A DNA stretch of 34,453 nt from an uncultured Lachnospiraceae bacterium (lineage in GTDB: Bacteria > Bacillota > Clostridia > Lachnospirales > Lachnospiraceae): assembly GCA_947175175.1 (NCBI GenBank), contig CAMWLV010000026.1, positions 1 through 34,453 of the forward strand, written 5' to 3'. Shown in pieces: positions 17,141 to 27,600 of this stretch. A program made the translations under genes and the position numbers. The notes beneath the pieces are model-generated. The model saw nothing but the letters and a program-made list of their open reading frames with translations, did not search any database and was not told where the DNA came from. Within the stretch, counting starts at the first letter, position 1. Each line of letters opens with the position of its first letter.

Positions 17141-17169
17141 TTGAACAAACTGCCTTAAATAGCTATAAT
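17141..17169 (+). promoter_or_regulatory. Proximal sigma-A promoter of the DUF4132 array
   Basis: TTGAAC (17141-17146), a 17-base spacer and TATAAT (17164-17169), then a start near 17176 and AGGAGG at 17208-17213. This is the more likely promoter of the array; it separates the DUF4132 genes from the MoxR operon in transcription. Confidence 0.65.
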
Positions 17170-17227
17170 AAATATAAACAACAGCACATAAATAGTTTTT
17201 ATGAGACAGGAGGTATTAAAGTAAGGT

Positions 17228-20200
17228 ATGACAGTAAATGCAAACAATAATCTGATCGGCAAAATGACCACACTTTTATTGAAATTAGGTATATCCGCGC
17301 AGGATTGTGAACTGGCGGAGAGGTACTTAAAAGGGGAGGCTGGAGATGAGGTTTTAGACCAGTTCAAGAGGAAAGACCTGTCGGGGGTGTCGCGGCAGAT
17401 ATCCGACGAAGCGAAGGATATCACAGACCAGATCAGGAAAGTCAAGGGAAAAGAGAAAAAGGAAGTGTGTGTACGCTTCTTCAATGTGGTTTATGCGATT
17501 GGTCATGGCTCCTGCCACAGTCTGTTCTGGTACAATGCAATGGATCACGCTGAAGAATATGAACTGTACAAGCGGATGATCGTTTACATCAGCATACGCA
17601 TAGACTATCCGGGATGGCTGGATCAGGGAGATTACAGCCGCCTGCTGCAGATGGTACAATACAAGCCTGCCAATATGCTGGAGGTACTCCCTATGCTGCG
17701 GGAGGAAGGGGAACTCTATGCTGCGGTGATTCTGGCAATGTATTTTGGCAGGAAATACGAAACGCCCGGCGAAGTGTCCGCAGAGGACGCGGCACTTATA
17801 AAAGAATACGAAGGTATCATACTCAAAAATTTTGACGAATGGCTTGCAGCACAGGGCTGCCCTACCCATGAGGAGGCTATCGCCGCTATCCGTGGGAAGC
17901 GGCCAGAGGGGAATATCGTCGGCAGGATGGAATTTGTGAATATCAATGGGAAGGAAAAAAGCAGGTTTTATTTTATTACCAGTCTGGCCTATCTGAACTT
18001 TCAGCTTTCCGGGGTTCTTACAGAGATGGTCAGGACGTGCGCGGCTGTCAATGCCGAGGAAACGCTCCATTCTTTTCTGAATGTATACATAGGCGGTGGT
18101 GGAGCCCGGACAGATATCGCTTTCAAGGGCGGGGATTTTGAGGAAGTATTCCATATTGATCCGGAGCTCTATATCGGTTGGGCTGCATGGAGTCATTATG
18201 ACCAGATTCTAAAGCGGCAGCTTGAAAAAAATCAGGAGAGTTATCTGAAGGTTATGGAGCTGGACAAGTGCCGTGAACTGATTTATATCTGCAAGCAGTC
18301 ATGGGGACCTGCGGCCAATTCCCGTTTCGTGAACGAGGAGGCCGACAACGCGATCAATCAGTTAAAGGATGTCCTGCAAAAGGAAAAACCTGAATTATAT
18401 CAGCAGGTTGTACAGAAGGCGAAACCAGACCATGAGCGGATGATCGGCTATCTGGTGGAGCCTACGCCACACGCCGAGCTCGCCAAGGAATATTTAAGGG
18501 GAAACTGCAAAGTGTCCGAGCTGTATCCTTATGATGAGGAATTTGGCGACCATTTCCAGAGCGGACCATATGCGACCAGATTTTATGATGCAAAGAAGCT
18601 GATACAAAAGTATCAAAAACATTGTAATGATGAGGCTTTTTTAAACAGATGCAGAGTGTTTCTTATATTTAAGCAGATTGTGGGACTTGATCTGATTTTT
18701 GAAAAATCTTGTTCAAGTGTGGAAAACGTGAAAAAATTCTTTGCGCTTCTTGACAAGGAGCAGCTTGATATCAAACATCAGTTGTGGGCTTTTGTACTAT
18801 TGTACAAAGAATATGCCCGTTATGACAGAGAGCTTGGCAGGCTTATGGAAGGCGCAGAGGAAATTTTTACAGGGTACATGAATGAGTACAGGGAAGAGAT
18901 GATAAAAGCCTTTATAGGACTGCCTTCAGAGGGGCGTTTCTTTGCACTGCATCTTTTGCGGAAAGACACTGTGAAAAACAAGCGGGAAATCCTAAACTAT
19001 GCGAAAGACAGCTCCAATTTGGTCATGCGGGAGATGCTGGACATTTTGTATGGCCAGAAGGACTGGGAGGATGATATCAAAGTATTGCTGAATGGCAAAA
19101 AGGCATCAGAGCGGGAGCTTGCAATCAGGGTGCTTTTGCGCTGGCAGCAGGAGGGCGGAAATTACAATGTGCTGCTTTCACAGGCACTTGAGACGGAGAA
19201 GAGTGCAAAGCTTGTCACATTGCTGCAAAAGGCGTTGGACATACAGGGAGGCGGTCAGGCGGACAAACCACTCTCCAAGGAAGAACTGGTAAAGCAGATA
19301 CATAAGGGCGGCAAAAAAGGAGCTGTTGCGTGGGCTTATGAGACGCCGTTTAGCGTAGTGCATAAAATAGACGGCGAGGTGGCGTCCGATGAATATATAC
19401 AGGCAATTTTCCTGTGTTATGCGGCGCAGATCATACGTGGCTTTGACAAAAACGCACAGCTTCTTGCAGCGGACCTGAATGCTCCTGAGTTTGCGGTCTA
19501 TGTCAATGAATTGTTTGACAAGTGGATTGCGCAGGGTGCGGAGGCGAAAAAGGGCTGGGTGCTCTTTGCGGCGTCAATTCACGGCAATGAGGATATGGTT
19601 CCCAAGTTGTATCACCAGATTCAGGAGTGGCCGAAGACGTCAAGGGGCTTGATTGCGGCAGAGGCGGTGAGGGCGCTTGCACTGAACCCGTCGCCGCGCG
19701 CGCTGCTGCTCGTCGACAGCATTGCGCGCAAATTCAAACACAAGCAGGTGAAGGACGGGGCAGCGAGGGCGCTTAACGAGGCGGCAAAACAGCTTGGCAT
19801 CAGTCGAGAAGAGCTTGATGACCGCATCGTGCCCGATCTTGGCTTTGACGATAAGCAGCAGCGGACATTTGATTATGGTGAGCGTATATTCAAAGTGATG
19901 CTTACCCCGTTGCTTGACATTGAAGTGTATGATGAAAATGGAAAGAAATTAAAGAATCTGCCTGCACCAGGGAAGAAGGATGATGAGAGTAAGGCTCCGG
20001 CGGCTTATGCAGAGTTCAAAGAGATGAAAAAGCAGATGAAGGCTGCTGTCACCAGTCAGAAGGCACGTCTTGAGTGTGCGCTGTCTGCCAAGCGGGAATG
20101 GAGCCCTGATGCGTGGAAAAAGTTGTTTGTCAAAAATCCGCTGATGCATCAGTTTGCGATTGGTTTAATATGGGGCGTTTACGAAAATGGAGAGCTGGTG

Positions 20201-20818
20201 CAGAGCTTTCGCTATATGGAGGACGGCTCCTTTAATACGCAGGACGAGGAAGAGTACGCACTGCCCGCGCATGCGTGCATCAGTCTGGTGCACCCGGTTG
20301 AACTTACTGATGAGGAGAAGGAAGCGTGGAAGGAGCAGCTTGCAGACTATGAGATCAAACAGCCGATCGAGCAGCTTGAGAGGACGGTTTATCCTATGAC
20401 GGAGGAGGAAGCGGATCAAAGGTACTTAGATCGCTTTGGCGGCTGCATTGTGAATGACCTTTCACTCAATGGAAAATTGACAGGGCTTGGTTGGTATCGC
20501 GGCTCTGTCGAGGATGCAGGCAGCTATAACACGTATTATCGAGAGGACGCAGAGACTGGCATGGGTGTGAGACTGCATTTCTCGGGAAGCTTTGTCGGCT
20601 GGCACCAGGAGGACGTGACAGTGTATGAAGTTGCTTTTTACAAGGCGGGGACTGCGGAGTGCCGCGCTTATGCATACGGGGACGATAACAGGAAGAAAGC
20701 CTGTCTGTTAAGAGATGTGTCGCCGAGATATTTCAGTGAGATTGTATTGCAGCTTGCGAAAGTGACGGCATCCAGTGAGGAGCGGGACGAGGGCTGGAGA
20801 AAGGAAGCGGGACTCTGA
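17228..20818 (+). CDS. DUF4132 protein, YehI/MolR-like, tandem copy 1
   Basis: A 1196-residue protein with no signal peptide or membrane segments. N-terminal motif LGISAQDCELAERYLKGEA...DEVLDQF, a variable region, then shared anchors LKRQLEKNQESYLK, AELAKEYLRGNCKVSELYPY and a HEAT-like helical stretch (REMLDILYGQKDWEDDIKVL). The C-terminal DUF4132 region starts near residue 870 (FDYGERIFKVMLTPLLDIEV) and includes KNPLMHQFAIGLIWGVY and SLNGKLTGLGWYRGSV. The family includes E. coli YehI and MolR; its function is not known. AGGAGG lies 14 bases before the ATG, a long gap but with no better start. Copy 1 is the most divergent in its C-terminal half and pairs with copy 4 in the N-terminal part. 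Confidence 0.82.
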   Translation: MTVNANNNLIGKMTTLLLKLGISAQDCELAERYLKGEAGDEVLDQFKRKDLSGVSRQISDEAKDITDQIRKVKGKEKKEVCVRFFNVVYAIGHGSCHSLFWYNAMDHAEEYELYKRMIVYISIRIDYPGWLDQGDYSRLLQMVQYKPANMLEVLPMLREEGELYAAVILAMYFGRKYETPGEVSAEDAALIKEYEGIILKNFDEWLAAQGCPTHEEAIAAIRGKRPEGNIVGRMEFVNINGKEKSRFYFITSLAYLNFQLSGVLTEMVRTCAAVNAEETLHSFLNVYIGGGGARTDIAFKGGDFEEVFHIDPELYIGWAAWSHYDQILKRQLEKNQESYLKVMELDKCRELIYICKQSWGPAANSRFVNEEADNAINQLKDVLQKEKPELYQQVVQKAKPDHERMIGYLVEPTPHAELAKEYLRGNCKVSELYPYDEEFGDHFQSGPYATRFYDAKKLIQKYQKHCNDEAFLNRCRVFLIFKQIVGLDLIFEKSCSSVENVKKFFALLDKEQLDIKHQLWAFVLLYKEYARYDRELGRLMEGAEEIFTGYMNEYREEMIKAFIGLPSEGRFFALHLLRKDTVKNKREILNYAKDSSNLVMREMLDILYGQKDWEDDIKVLLNGKKASERELAIRVLLRWQQEGGNYNVLLSQALETEKSAKLVTLLQKALDIQGGGQADKPLSKEELVKQIHKGGKKGAVAWAYETPFSVVHKIDGEVASDEYIQAIFLCYAAQIIRGFDKNAQLLAADLNAPEFAVYVNELFDKWIAQGAEAKKGWVLFAASIHGNEDMVPKLYHQIQEWPKTSRGLIAAEAVRALALNPSPRALLLVDSIARKFKHKQVKDGAARALNEAAKQLGISREELDDRIVPDLGFDDKQQRTFDYGERIFKVMLTPLLDIEVYDENGKKLKNLPAPGKKDDESKAPAAYAEFKEMKKQMKAAVTSQKARLECALSAKREWSPDAWKKLFVKNPLMHQFAIGLIWGVYENGELVQSFRYMEDGSFNTQDEEEYALPAHACISLVHPVELTDEEKEAWKEQLADYEIKQPIEQLERTVYPMTEEEADQRYLDRFGGCIVNDLSLNGKLTGLGWYRGSVEDAGSYNTYYREDAETGMGVRLHFSGSFVGWHQEDVTVYEVAFYKAGTAECRAYAYGDDNRKKACLLRDVSPRYFSEIVLQLAKVTASSEERDEGWRKEAGL

Positions 20819-20974
20819 TATAGAAGTAGAGTATAGTTGAAAAAGTTTGATGGAAATCGTGGCGGAAGGGCTAGGGCAGAATTTTGAAATAGCATTAGCC
20901 TGAATGCTGCTTTGACGAAAGTAGTGTCAAAAGATCTGAGTGGATGATTGGAATAGAAAGGGGTAATGATTATT

Positions 20975-23900
20975 ATGATGATCAACACAGATGACAAACA
21001 GATTGCAGAGATACTTGCATTTCTGGAAAAGCTGGGTATTTCAGAACACGACTGTGCACTGGCGGAAAGATATTTAAGCGGCGAAGCTGAAGATGAGGTG
21101 TTAGACCAGTTCCAGCGGATTGATTTTGCGTCTGCTGTGATTCCATATCAGGTGAAGCAGGAGCTGAATTCAATTGAGTGGAGAATGAGCCAGAACGGAA
21201 TGAGTACTATGTGGATGCGGTTATTTAATGTATTGTTTGCGATTGGTCATAACACAAGCAGTGTTCTGTTTTCCCATACTTGTGTGAATGGAGAGCGCTA
21301 TAAGACAATAGTTATCTACATAGAAAAATGCTCGGAAAATACTGGATATCTGAATGCGCATAGCATGAACTGCCATGACATGGGCAGCCTGATGCGGGAG
21401 ATCGATAATAAGCCTGAAAATCTGAGGGGGATTATTGGTCAGTTAAGAGGTGAGGGTGCAAAATATTATCTGACGGTTCTGGCAGCCTATTTTGGAAGGA
21501 AGTATGCAGAAACAGATTCACTCGAGGCAGAGGATATGGCGTTTTTGAAAGAGTATGAGGAGGGGATGCTTGACTGTCTTGCCCAATGGCTGGCGCAGCA
21601 GGGATGCAGCGCGCATGAGGAGATTGTGGCTGCAATCCGTGCACAGCAGCTTACCCCGGAACTGCTTGCTGGCACGAAGCAGTGCAGCTTCGCGGAGCCT
21701 GGACGTAAACAGCTCTGCTTTATTGGCAGTATGGCATACCTGAACTTTACGATTTCCGATGTTCTGAGGGATATTTTCAGGACGTGCGTGTCTGTGGATG
21801 CAGAGTGGGTACTCTTCGCGTTAGCCGATATTCTCGACAGGGATAAAATGCCGGATTCCAACGGTGGAGACTGCTGTGAACTTATGTGGATTGAACCGGA
21901 GACATACATTCGCTGGGTAGCATTTGAAACTGCACAGAAGTATTATTATGCAAAATTTGTGAGTTCGGTTCAAATCCCGATCTTAAAAAGACAGCTTGAA
22001 AAAAATCAGGAGAGTTATCTGCGCGCCATGGAGGAAAATGGGTATGCGGCACTGCTTGCAAAGAAAAAGTACAGTCTGGATGAGGCCATCAAGCCAATCA
22101 ATGTATTAAAAGATGTATTGAAAGAGGAGAATCCGGACCTGTATGAACAAATCGGTGCAGGAAAGCCTGATTATGAAAAGATCATTGATCATCTGGTCAA
22201 GGATACGCCGCATGCGGAACTGGCAAGGGAATATCTGAGGGGCAACGGCAAGGTTACAGATCTGTATCCATATGAGGCGGAATTTTCGACAGAACATATT
22301 GTCCGCGACTATATAAAGGAACACAAAAAGCATTGGAATGATAAAGAATTTCTAAACAGATGCAAGACATTTACGATTCTGATCGGTTGGGAGAAGACAA
22401 CGATTGTCGAGAAGGATGAACAAGATCAGACAAAACATGTAGAACTGTTTTTCCAGATGCTTGACAGCGGGAATCTGGATATTGCCCGTCAGCTAAATGG
22501 CTTCGTGGCATCATACACGGCATACGGCGGTCCCAAGGGGTGTTCGGCTGAGACATTATTGGCAGGAGCGGTCAATGCATTTGCGGGGTATCTGAACAGC
22601 GAACGGCGTGAGGAGGTCATCGCGGCATTTCCCGGCGCCAAGGCGGAAGGGCGCTATCTGTTGCTGCTCGCGATGCGAAAGGACACCGCGCGGAACAAGC
22701 AGGAAATCTTAAACTGCGCGTCAGACACAGCGAAGCTTGTCAAAGAGGAACTTATGGATATCTTATATAGCCAGAGGGACTGGGAGGACGAGGTTAAGGC
22801 GCTCTTAGAGGCAAAGAAAGCGGCACAGCGGGAGATCGCAATACAGGTATTATCGCACTGGCAGCAGGAGGGCGGCAATAATAATTATAACGGAGTGCTG
22901 TTGCAGGCGATGGAGAAGGAGAAGAATGCAAAGGTACTCGCCTTGTTACAGGGTGCACTCAATATACAGGAGAGTGAGTTGCCCCAAAAGACCATTACTA
23001 AGGAAGAACTTGTAAAGCAGCTGCATAAGGGGGGGAAGAAGAAAAGTCTGGCGTGGGCATTTGAAAATACAGTTTCAAATGCAAAGCCATTTTCACCGGT
23101 GCACAGGAAAAATGGAGATATCGCGGAGGAGGAGTATCTGCAGGCCATTTTGTTATGTTATGTGTCTCAGGACAAGAATGGCGTCAGCAAAGATGCAAAG
23201 CTGCTTGCAGATGATTTACAGGCAGCAGAGCTTGCTGTTTATATGAATGAACTGTTTGATCGATGGCTTGCGGCAGGCGCGGAGTCTAAGAAGCGCTGGG
23301 TGCTCTATGCATCGTCAATCCACGGTGGGGAGGATATCATACAAAAGCTGCACCACCAGATTCAGGAGTGGCCGCAAAATGCAAGGGGAGCGATTGCGGC
23401 AGAGGCGGTGAAAGCACTTGCACTGAGCCCGTCGCCGCGTGCGCTGTTGATTGTGGATGGTATCGCGAGGAAGTTTAAGTTCAAACAGGTAAAGGCAGCG
23501 GCGGGCGAGGCGCTCGAATTTGCAGCGGCAGAGCTTGGCATTACCCGCGAGGAGCTTTCCGACCGTATTGTGCCCGACCTTGGATTTAATGAGAATATGG
23601 AGAGAATATTCGATTATGGAGAACGCATGTTCAAGGTGATGATTACCCCTGCACTTGACGTTGAAGTGTATGACGAGACCGGAAAGAAATTGAAGAATCT
23701 GCCCGCACCGGGAAAGAAGGACGATGCAGAAAAGGCGGCAGAGGCATATGCAGCTTTTAAGGAAATGAAGAAGCAGATGAAAGCGGCTGTCACCAGCCAG
23801 AAAGCGCGCCTTGAGTATGCATTGTCCGCAAAGCGGGAGTGGAGTACGGATGCATGGAAAAATCTTTTTGTCAAAAATCCGCTGATGCATCAGTTTGCAA

Positions 23901-24565
23901 TCGGTTTGATCTGGGGTGTCTATGATAACGACCAGTTGGTACAGAGCTTCCGTTATATGGAGGACGGTTCCTTCAACACGCAGGACGAGGAGGAGTACAT
24001 GCCTTCCGAACAGGCGCGCATCAGTCTGGTGCACCCGATTGAGCTCACCGATGAGGAAAAGACAGCGTGGAAAGGGCAATTGTCGGATTATGAGATCGCA
24101 CAGCCGATCGAGCAGCTTGACAGGGCAGTATACTATATGACAGAGGAGGAAGCGGACAAACAGGGATTAGAGCGGTTTGGCGGATATGTGCTCAATGACC
24201 TTTCGTTGAATGGAAAATTGACAGGGCTTGGCTGGTATCGCGGTTCTGTGCAGGATGCAGGGGGATTTTATACTTTCTACCGCGAAGATGCAGAGGTTGG
24301 CATCGGCGTGGAGCTGCATTTTTCCGGGACGTATGTAGCCTGTATGAATGATGACGTGACGGTGTATGATGCACGGTTTTATAAGGCGGGAACGATAGAG
24401 CGCGGCAGTTATGTCTATGATGAGGCGGACAAGGAGAAGGCGTATTTCTTAAAGAACGTTCCAGCGAGATATTTCAGCGAGATCGTATTGCAGCTTGCCA
24501 AGGCGACTGCGTCGAGTGAGAAGCGGGATGAGAACTGGAAGAAGGGCGCGAACCTGATTTCCTGA
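20975..24565 (+). CDS. DUF4132 protein, tandem copy 2
   Basis: A 1196-residue paralog. ATG 20975 is chosen because its spacing from GAAAGGGG (20956-20963) matches that in copies 3 and 4; ATG 20966, 2 bases from that site, and 20978 are alternatives. N-terminus LEKLGISEHDCALAERYL and DQFQRIDFA, then a variable region with VDAEWVLFALADIL and EPETYIRW. In these N-terminal parts it resembles copy 3. The region RWVLYASSIHGGEDIIQKL...WPQNARGA resembles copy 4, while VTSQKARLEYALSAKREW and GLIWGVY resemble copy 1. It is the copy with an insertion (FVSSVQIPILKRQ) near residue 330. Probably co-transcribed with copies 1, 3 and 4. Confidence 0.82.
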   Translation: MMINTDDKQIAEILAFLEKLGISEHDCALAERYLSGEAEDEVLDQFQRIDFASAVIPYQVKQELNSIEWRMSQNGMSTMWMRLFNVLFAIGHNTSSVLFSHTCVNGERYKTIVIYIEKCSENTGYLNAHSMNCHDMGSLMREIDNKPENLRGIIGQLRGEGAKYYLTVLAAYFGRKYAETDSLEAEDMAFLKEYEEGMLDCLAQWLAQQGCSAHEEIVAAIRAQQLTPELLAGTKQCSFAEPGRKQLCFIGSMAYLNFTISDVLRDIFRTCVSVDAEWVLFALADILDRDKMPDSNGGDCCELMWIEPETYIRWVAFETAQKYYYAKFVSSVQIPILKRQLEKNQESYLRAMEENGYAALLAKKKYSLDEAIKPINVLKDVLKEENPDLYEQIGAGKPDYEKIIDHLVKDTPHAELAREYLRGNGKVTDLYPYEAEFSTEHIVRDYIKEHKKHWNDKEFLNRCKTFTILIGWEKTTIVEKDEQDQTKHVELFFQMLDSGNLDIARQLNGFVASYTAYGGPKGCSAETLLAGAVNAFAGYLNSERREEVIAAFPGAKAEGRYLLLLAMRKDTARNKQEILNCASDTAKLVKEELMDILYSQRDWEDEVKALLEAKKAAQREIAIQVLSHWQQEGGNNNYNGVLLQAMEKEKNAKVLALLQGALNIQESELPQKTITKEELVKQLHKGGKKKSLAWAFENTVSNAKPFSPVHRKNGDIAEEEYLQAILLCYVSQDKNGVSKDAKLLADDLQAAELAVYMNELFDRWLAAGAESKKRWVLYASSIHGGEDIIQKLHHQIQEWPQNARGAIAAEAVKALALSPSPRALLIVDGIARKFKFKQVKAAAGEALEFAAAELGITREELSDRIVPDLGFNENMERIFDYGERMFKVMITPALDVEVYDETGKKLKNLPAPGKKDDAEKAAEAYAAFKEMKKQMKAAVTSQKARLEYALSAKREWSTDAWKNLFVKNPLMHQFAIGLIWGVYDNDQLVQSFRYMEDGSFNTQDEEEYMPSEQARISLVHPIELTDEEKTAWKGQLSDYEIAQPIEQLDRAVYYMTEEEADKQGLERFGGYVLNDLSLNGKLTGLGWYRGSVQDAGGFYTFYREDAEVGIGVELHFSGTYVACMNDDVTVYDARFYKAGTIERGSYVYDEADKEKAYFLKNVPARYFSEIVLQLAKATASSEKRDENWKKGANLIS

Positions 24566-24609
24566 ACAGGATTTCAAGAGCCTGGTTGGCAGAGAAGGGG
24601 GATTTTATC

Positions 24610-27600
24610 ATGATTGTAAATAAAGGAAATGGTCAGATTGCGGATATGCTTGCATTTCTGGCAAAGATTGGTGTGTCGAGGCAGGATTGTGCATTGGCGG
24701 AACAGTACTTAAACGGCGAGGTGGGAGATGAGGTATTAGACCAGTTCCAGAGGATTGATTTTGCGGCAAAGGCATTTCCATATAGTATAACATATGAGTT
24801 GGATTCCATCATGAAAGGAGTGGGCAGGGCGGACAAGAGAGCGGCGTGTATCCGTCTGTTCAATGTTATGTTTGCAATTGGCCATAGCTCATGTGCTGCC
24901 TTCTTTTATGCTTTTCATCAACATCCGATTGAGGCTGTTATGGAGTGTGCGCTTTATAAAAAGCTTATTCTATTCATGGAAAGATGGGGGAAATATATGA
25001 GTAGCTATGACCTGGGACGCATGAGGGAGATCGCACAGAACAATCCTGAAAATCTGAGGGAAAGCATGCACCTGATCAGAAAAGAGGGAAGCCAATATCT
25101 GTTAATGGCTCTGACAGTTTACTTTTGGATGAAATATACAGAGGCAAAGCAGCTGGCAGCAGAGGATGTGGAACTAATGAAGGAGTACGAGGATGCGATA
25201 CTCGAGTGTCTTGATGAATGGCTCCAACAACAAGCTTGCTTTGGACATGACAGAATTGTGTCTGCAGTTCGTGCACATCAGCTTACAAAGGAAATGATAG
25301 ATGGCATCATACAGTGTGCTTTGTCAGAAGATGCCCGCAGGCAGATTTGCAGTATCGGCTGCATGGCATACCTGAATTTCCAGCTCTCGGATGTGCTGAT
25401 GGATGTGGTCAGGGTATGTCTGGCTGTGGATGCGGAATGGGTGCTTTTCGCGTTTTCTGATGCCTCGAAGGAGAAAATCAGCAGCGGCGGCGGTGACTAT
25501 GACGAACTGTTTTGGATCGAACCAGACACCTATATCCGCTGGGCGGCAGTTCAAAACTATCCGCGTATTTTAAAAAGACAGCTCGAGAAAAACCAGGAAC
25601 ATTATCTAAAGGCAATCGATGGAGAGGGCTACAAAACTTGTTTTGTCAAAAGTCATTCGAAGAAATCGGCTGGGGAGGATTGGATCAGTGCCATCAATGC
25701 ATTAAAGGATGTACTGAAAGAAGAAAATTTCCAGTTATATGAGCAAATCAATGCAGCAAAACCGTACTATGATAAGGTAATTCACTATCTGGTAAGGGAT
25801 ACACCAAACGCGGAGCTGGCGAGGGAGTATCTGCGGGGGCATTGTAAAATCTCAGCATTGTATCCACATGAAGAGGAATTTGTGACAGGATATGTTTCAT
25901 ATGACTATATGCATGGATATCAGAGGCATTGCAATGACCCGGGATTTTTTGACAGATGCAAGGCATTTATGGTGCTGGCCTGTTCGGAATTCATAAGGGT
26001 TGTTGAGAATTGTGAGAAAGAAGTGGAACAGGTAGAGCAGTTTTACCACTTGCTTGATGCCCAGGATATGGACATTGTCCATCAGTTAAATGGTTTTATG
26101 GCGATATATGGCTCACGTGACTGTTGGCGCGGCTGTGATGCTGAGCTGTTTGTGAAGGGGACTGTCAATACTTTTGCGCGGTATCTAAATGGTGAACGGC
26201 GAGAAGAGACCCTTGCGGCATTTTCCGGCGCCAAGGCAGAAGGACGCTATCTCGCACTGCTTGTCATGAGGAAAGATACAGCGCGGAACAAACAGGAAAT
26301 TTTGAACTATGCATCAGACAGTACCAGACTTGTCAGGGAAGAGCTGTTAGATATTTTATATGGTCAACAGGACTGGCTGGATGAAATCAAGGTATTATTA
26401 GAGGCAAAGAAAATGGCACAGCGGGAGTTGGCGGCGCGTGTGCTCACACACTGGCAGCAGGAGAGCGGCGGTTACAATGAAGTGCTTTTGCATGCGATCA
26501 AAAAGGAGAAGAATGCAAAAATACTGACGATGCTGCAGGGGGCGCTCGATATACAGGAGGGCGGTCTGTCCAAGGAGACACTATCGAGAGAGGAACTTGT
26601 AAAGCAGCTGAACAAGGGCAGCAAAAAGAAAAGTCTGGAGTGGGCATATCAAAAGCCATTTCCTGTTGTGCACAGGACAAATGGTGATGTCGTGCAGGAA
26701 GAGTATCTGCAGGCGGTTCTTCTGTGTTATGCGTCGCAGGAGACAAACGGTGTCAGCAAAAATGCGCAGATGCTTGTGGAGGACTTCGAAGCTGCTGAGT
26801 TTGCCCGCTATGTGAATGAACTGTTTGATCGATGGTTTGCGGCAGGTGCTGAAGCCAAGAAACGCTGGGTTCTTTATGTGTCATCAATCCACGGCGGTGA
26901 GGATATGGTTCAAAAGCTGCGGCACCAGATTCAGGAGTGGCCGCAGGCGGCGCGGGGAGCGATTGCGGCGGAGGCGGTGAAAGCGCTTGCACTGAGCCCG
27001 TTGCCGCATGCGTTATTGATCGTTGATGGTATCGCGAGAAAGTTTAAGTTTAAGCAGGTGAAGGCGGCAGCAGGCGAAGCACTCGAATTTGCAGCGGCAG
27101 AGCTTGGCATTACCCGCGAGGAGCTTTCCGACCGCATTGTGCCAGACCTTGGATTTGACGAAAATATGGAAAGAATGTTTGATTACGGAGAGCGCAGTTT
27201 CAAGGTGATGCTTACGCCTGCTCTGGAAATCGAAGTGTATGATGAAAACGGAAAGAAACTCAAAAATCTGCCAGTGCCGGGTAAAAAGGACGACGAGGGC
27301 AAAGCGGCAGCGGCTTATGAAGATTTCAAGCAGATGAAAAAGCAGATGAAGACCACGGTCAGCAGCCAGAGGATGCGTCTGGAATATGCATTGTCCGTAA
27401 AACGGGAGTGGAGTGTGGAGGCCTGGGAAGCCCTGTTTGTCAAAAATCCGCTGATGCATCAGTTTGCGATCGGTCTGGTCTGGGGCGTTTATGAAGACGG
27501 GAAATTAGTGCAGAGTTTCCGCTATATGGAGGACGGCTCCTTTAACACGCAGGACGAGGAGGAGTATGAACTGCCTAAAGAAGCGCGCATCAGCCTTGTG

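Larger units (their letters stand above)
16641..17227 (+). other. 587-base non-coding stretch before the DUF4132 array
   Basis: Besides the ATPase relic (16630-16763), the inverted repeat (16773-16821) and two promoters (16909-16937 and 17141-17169), I see no gene. The stretch is AT-rich, notably 16940-17140. Confidence 0.6.

Noticed and set aside
17354..18196. Long minus-strand open frame (280 codons) opposite DUF4132 copy 1
   Set aside because: It is antisense to a clear gene, has no recognisable motif, and similar antisense frames recur opposite the other copies (23315-24079, 27013-27459, 30306-31031) because the coding strand is conserved.
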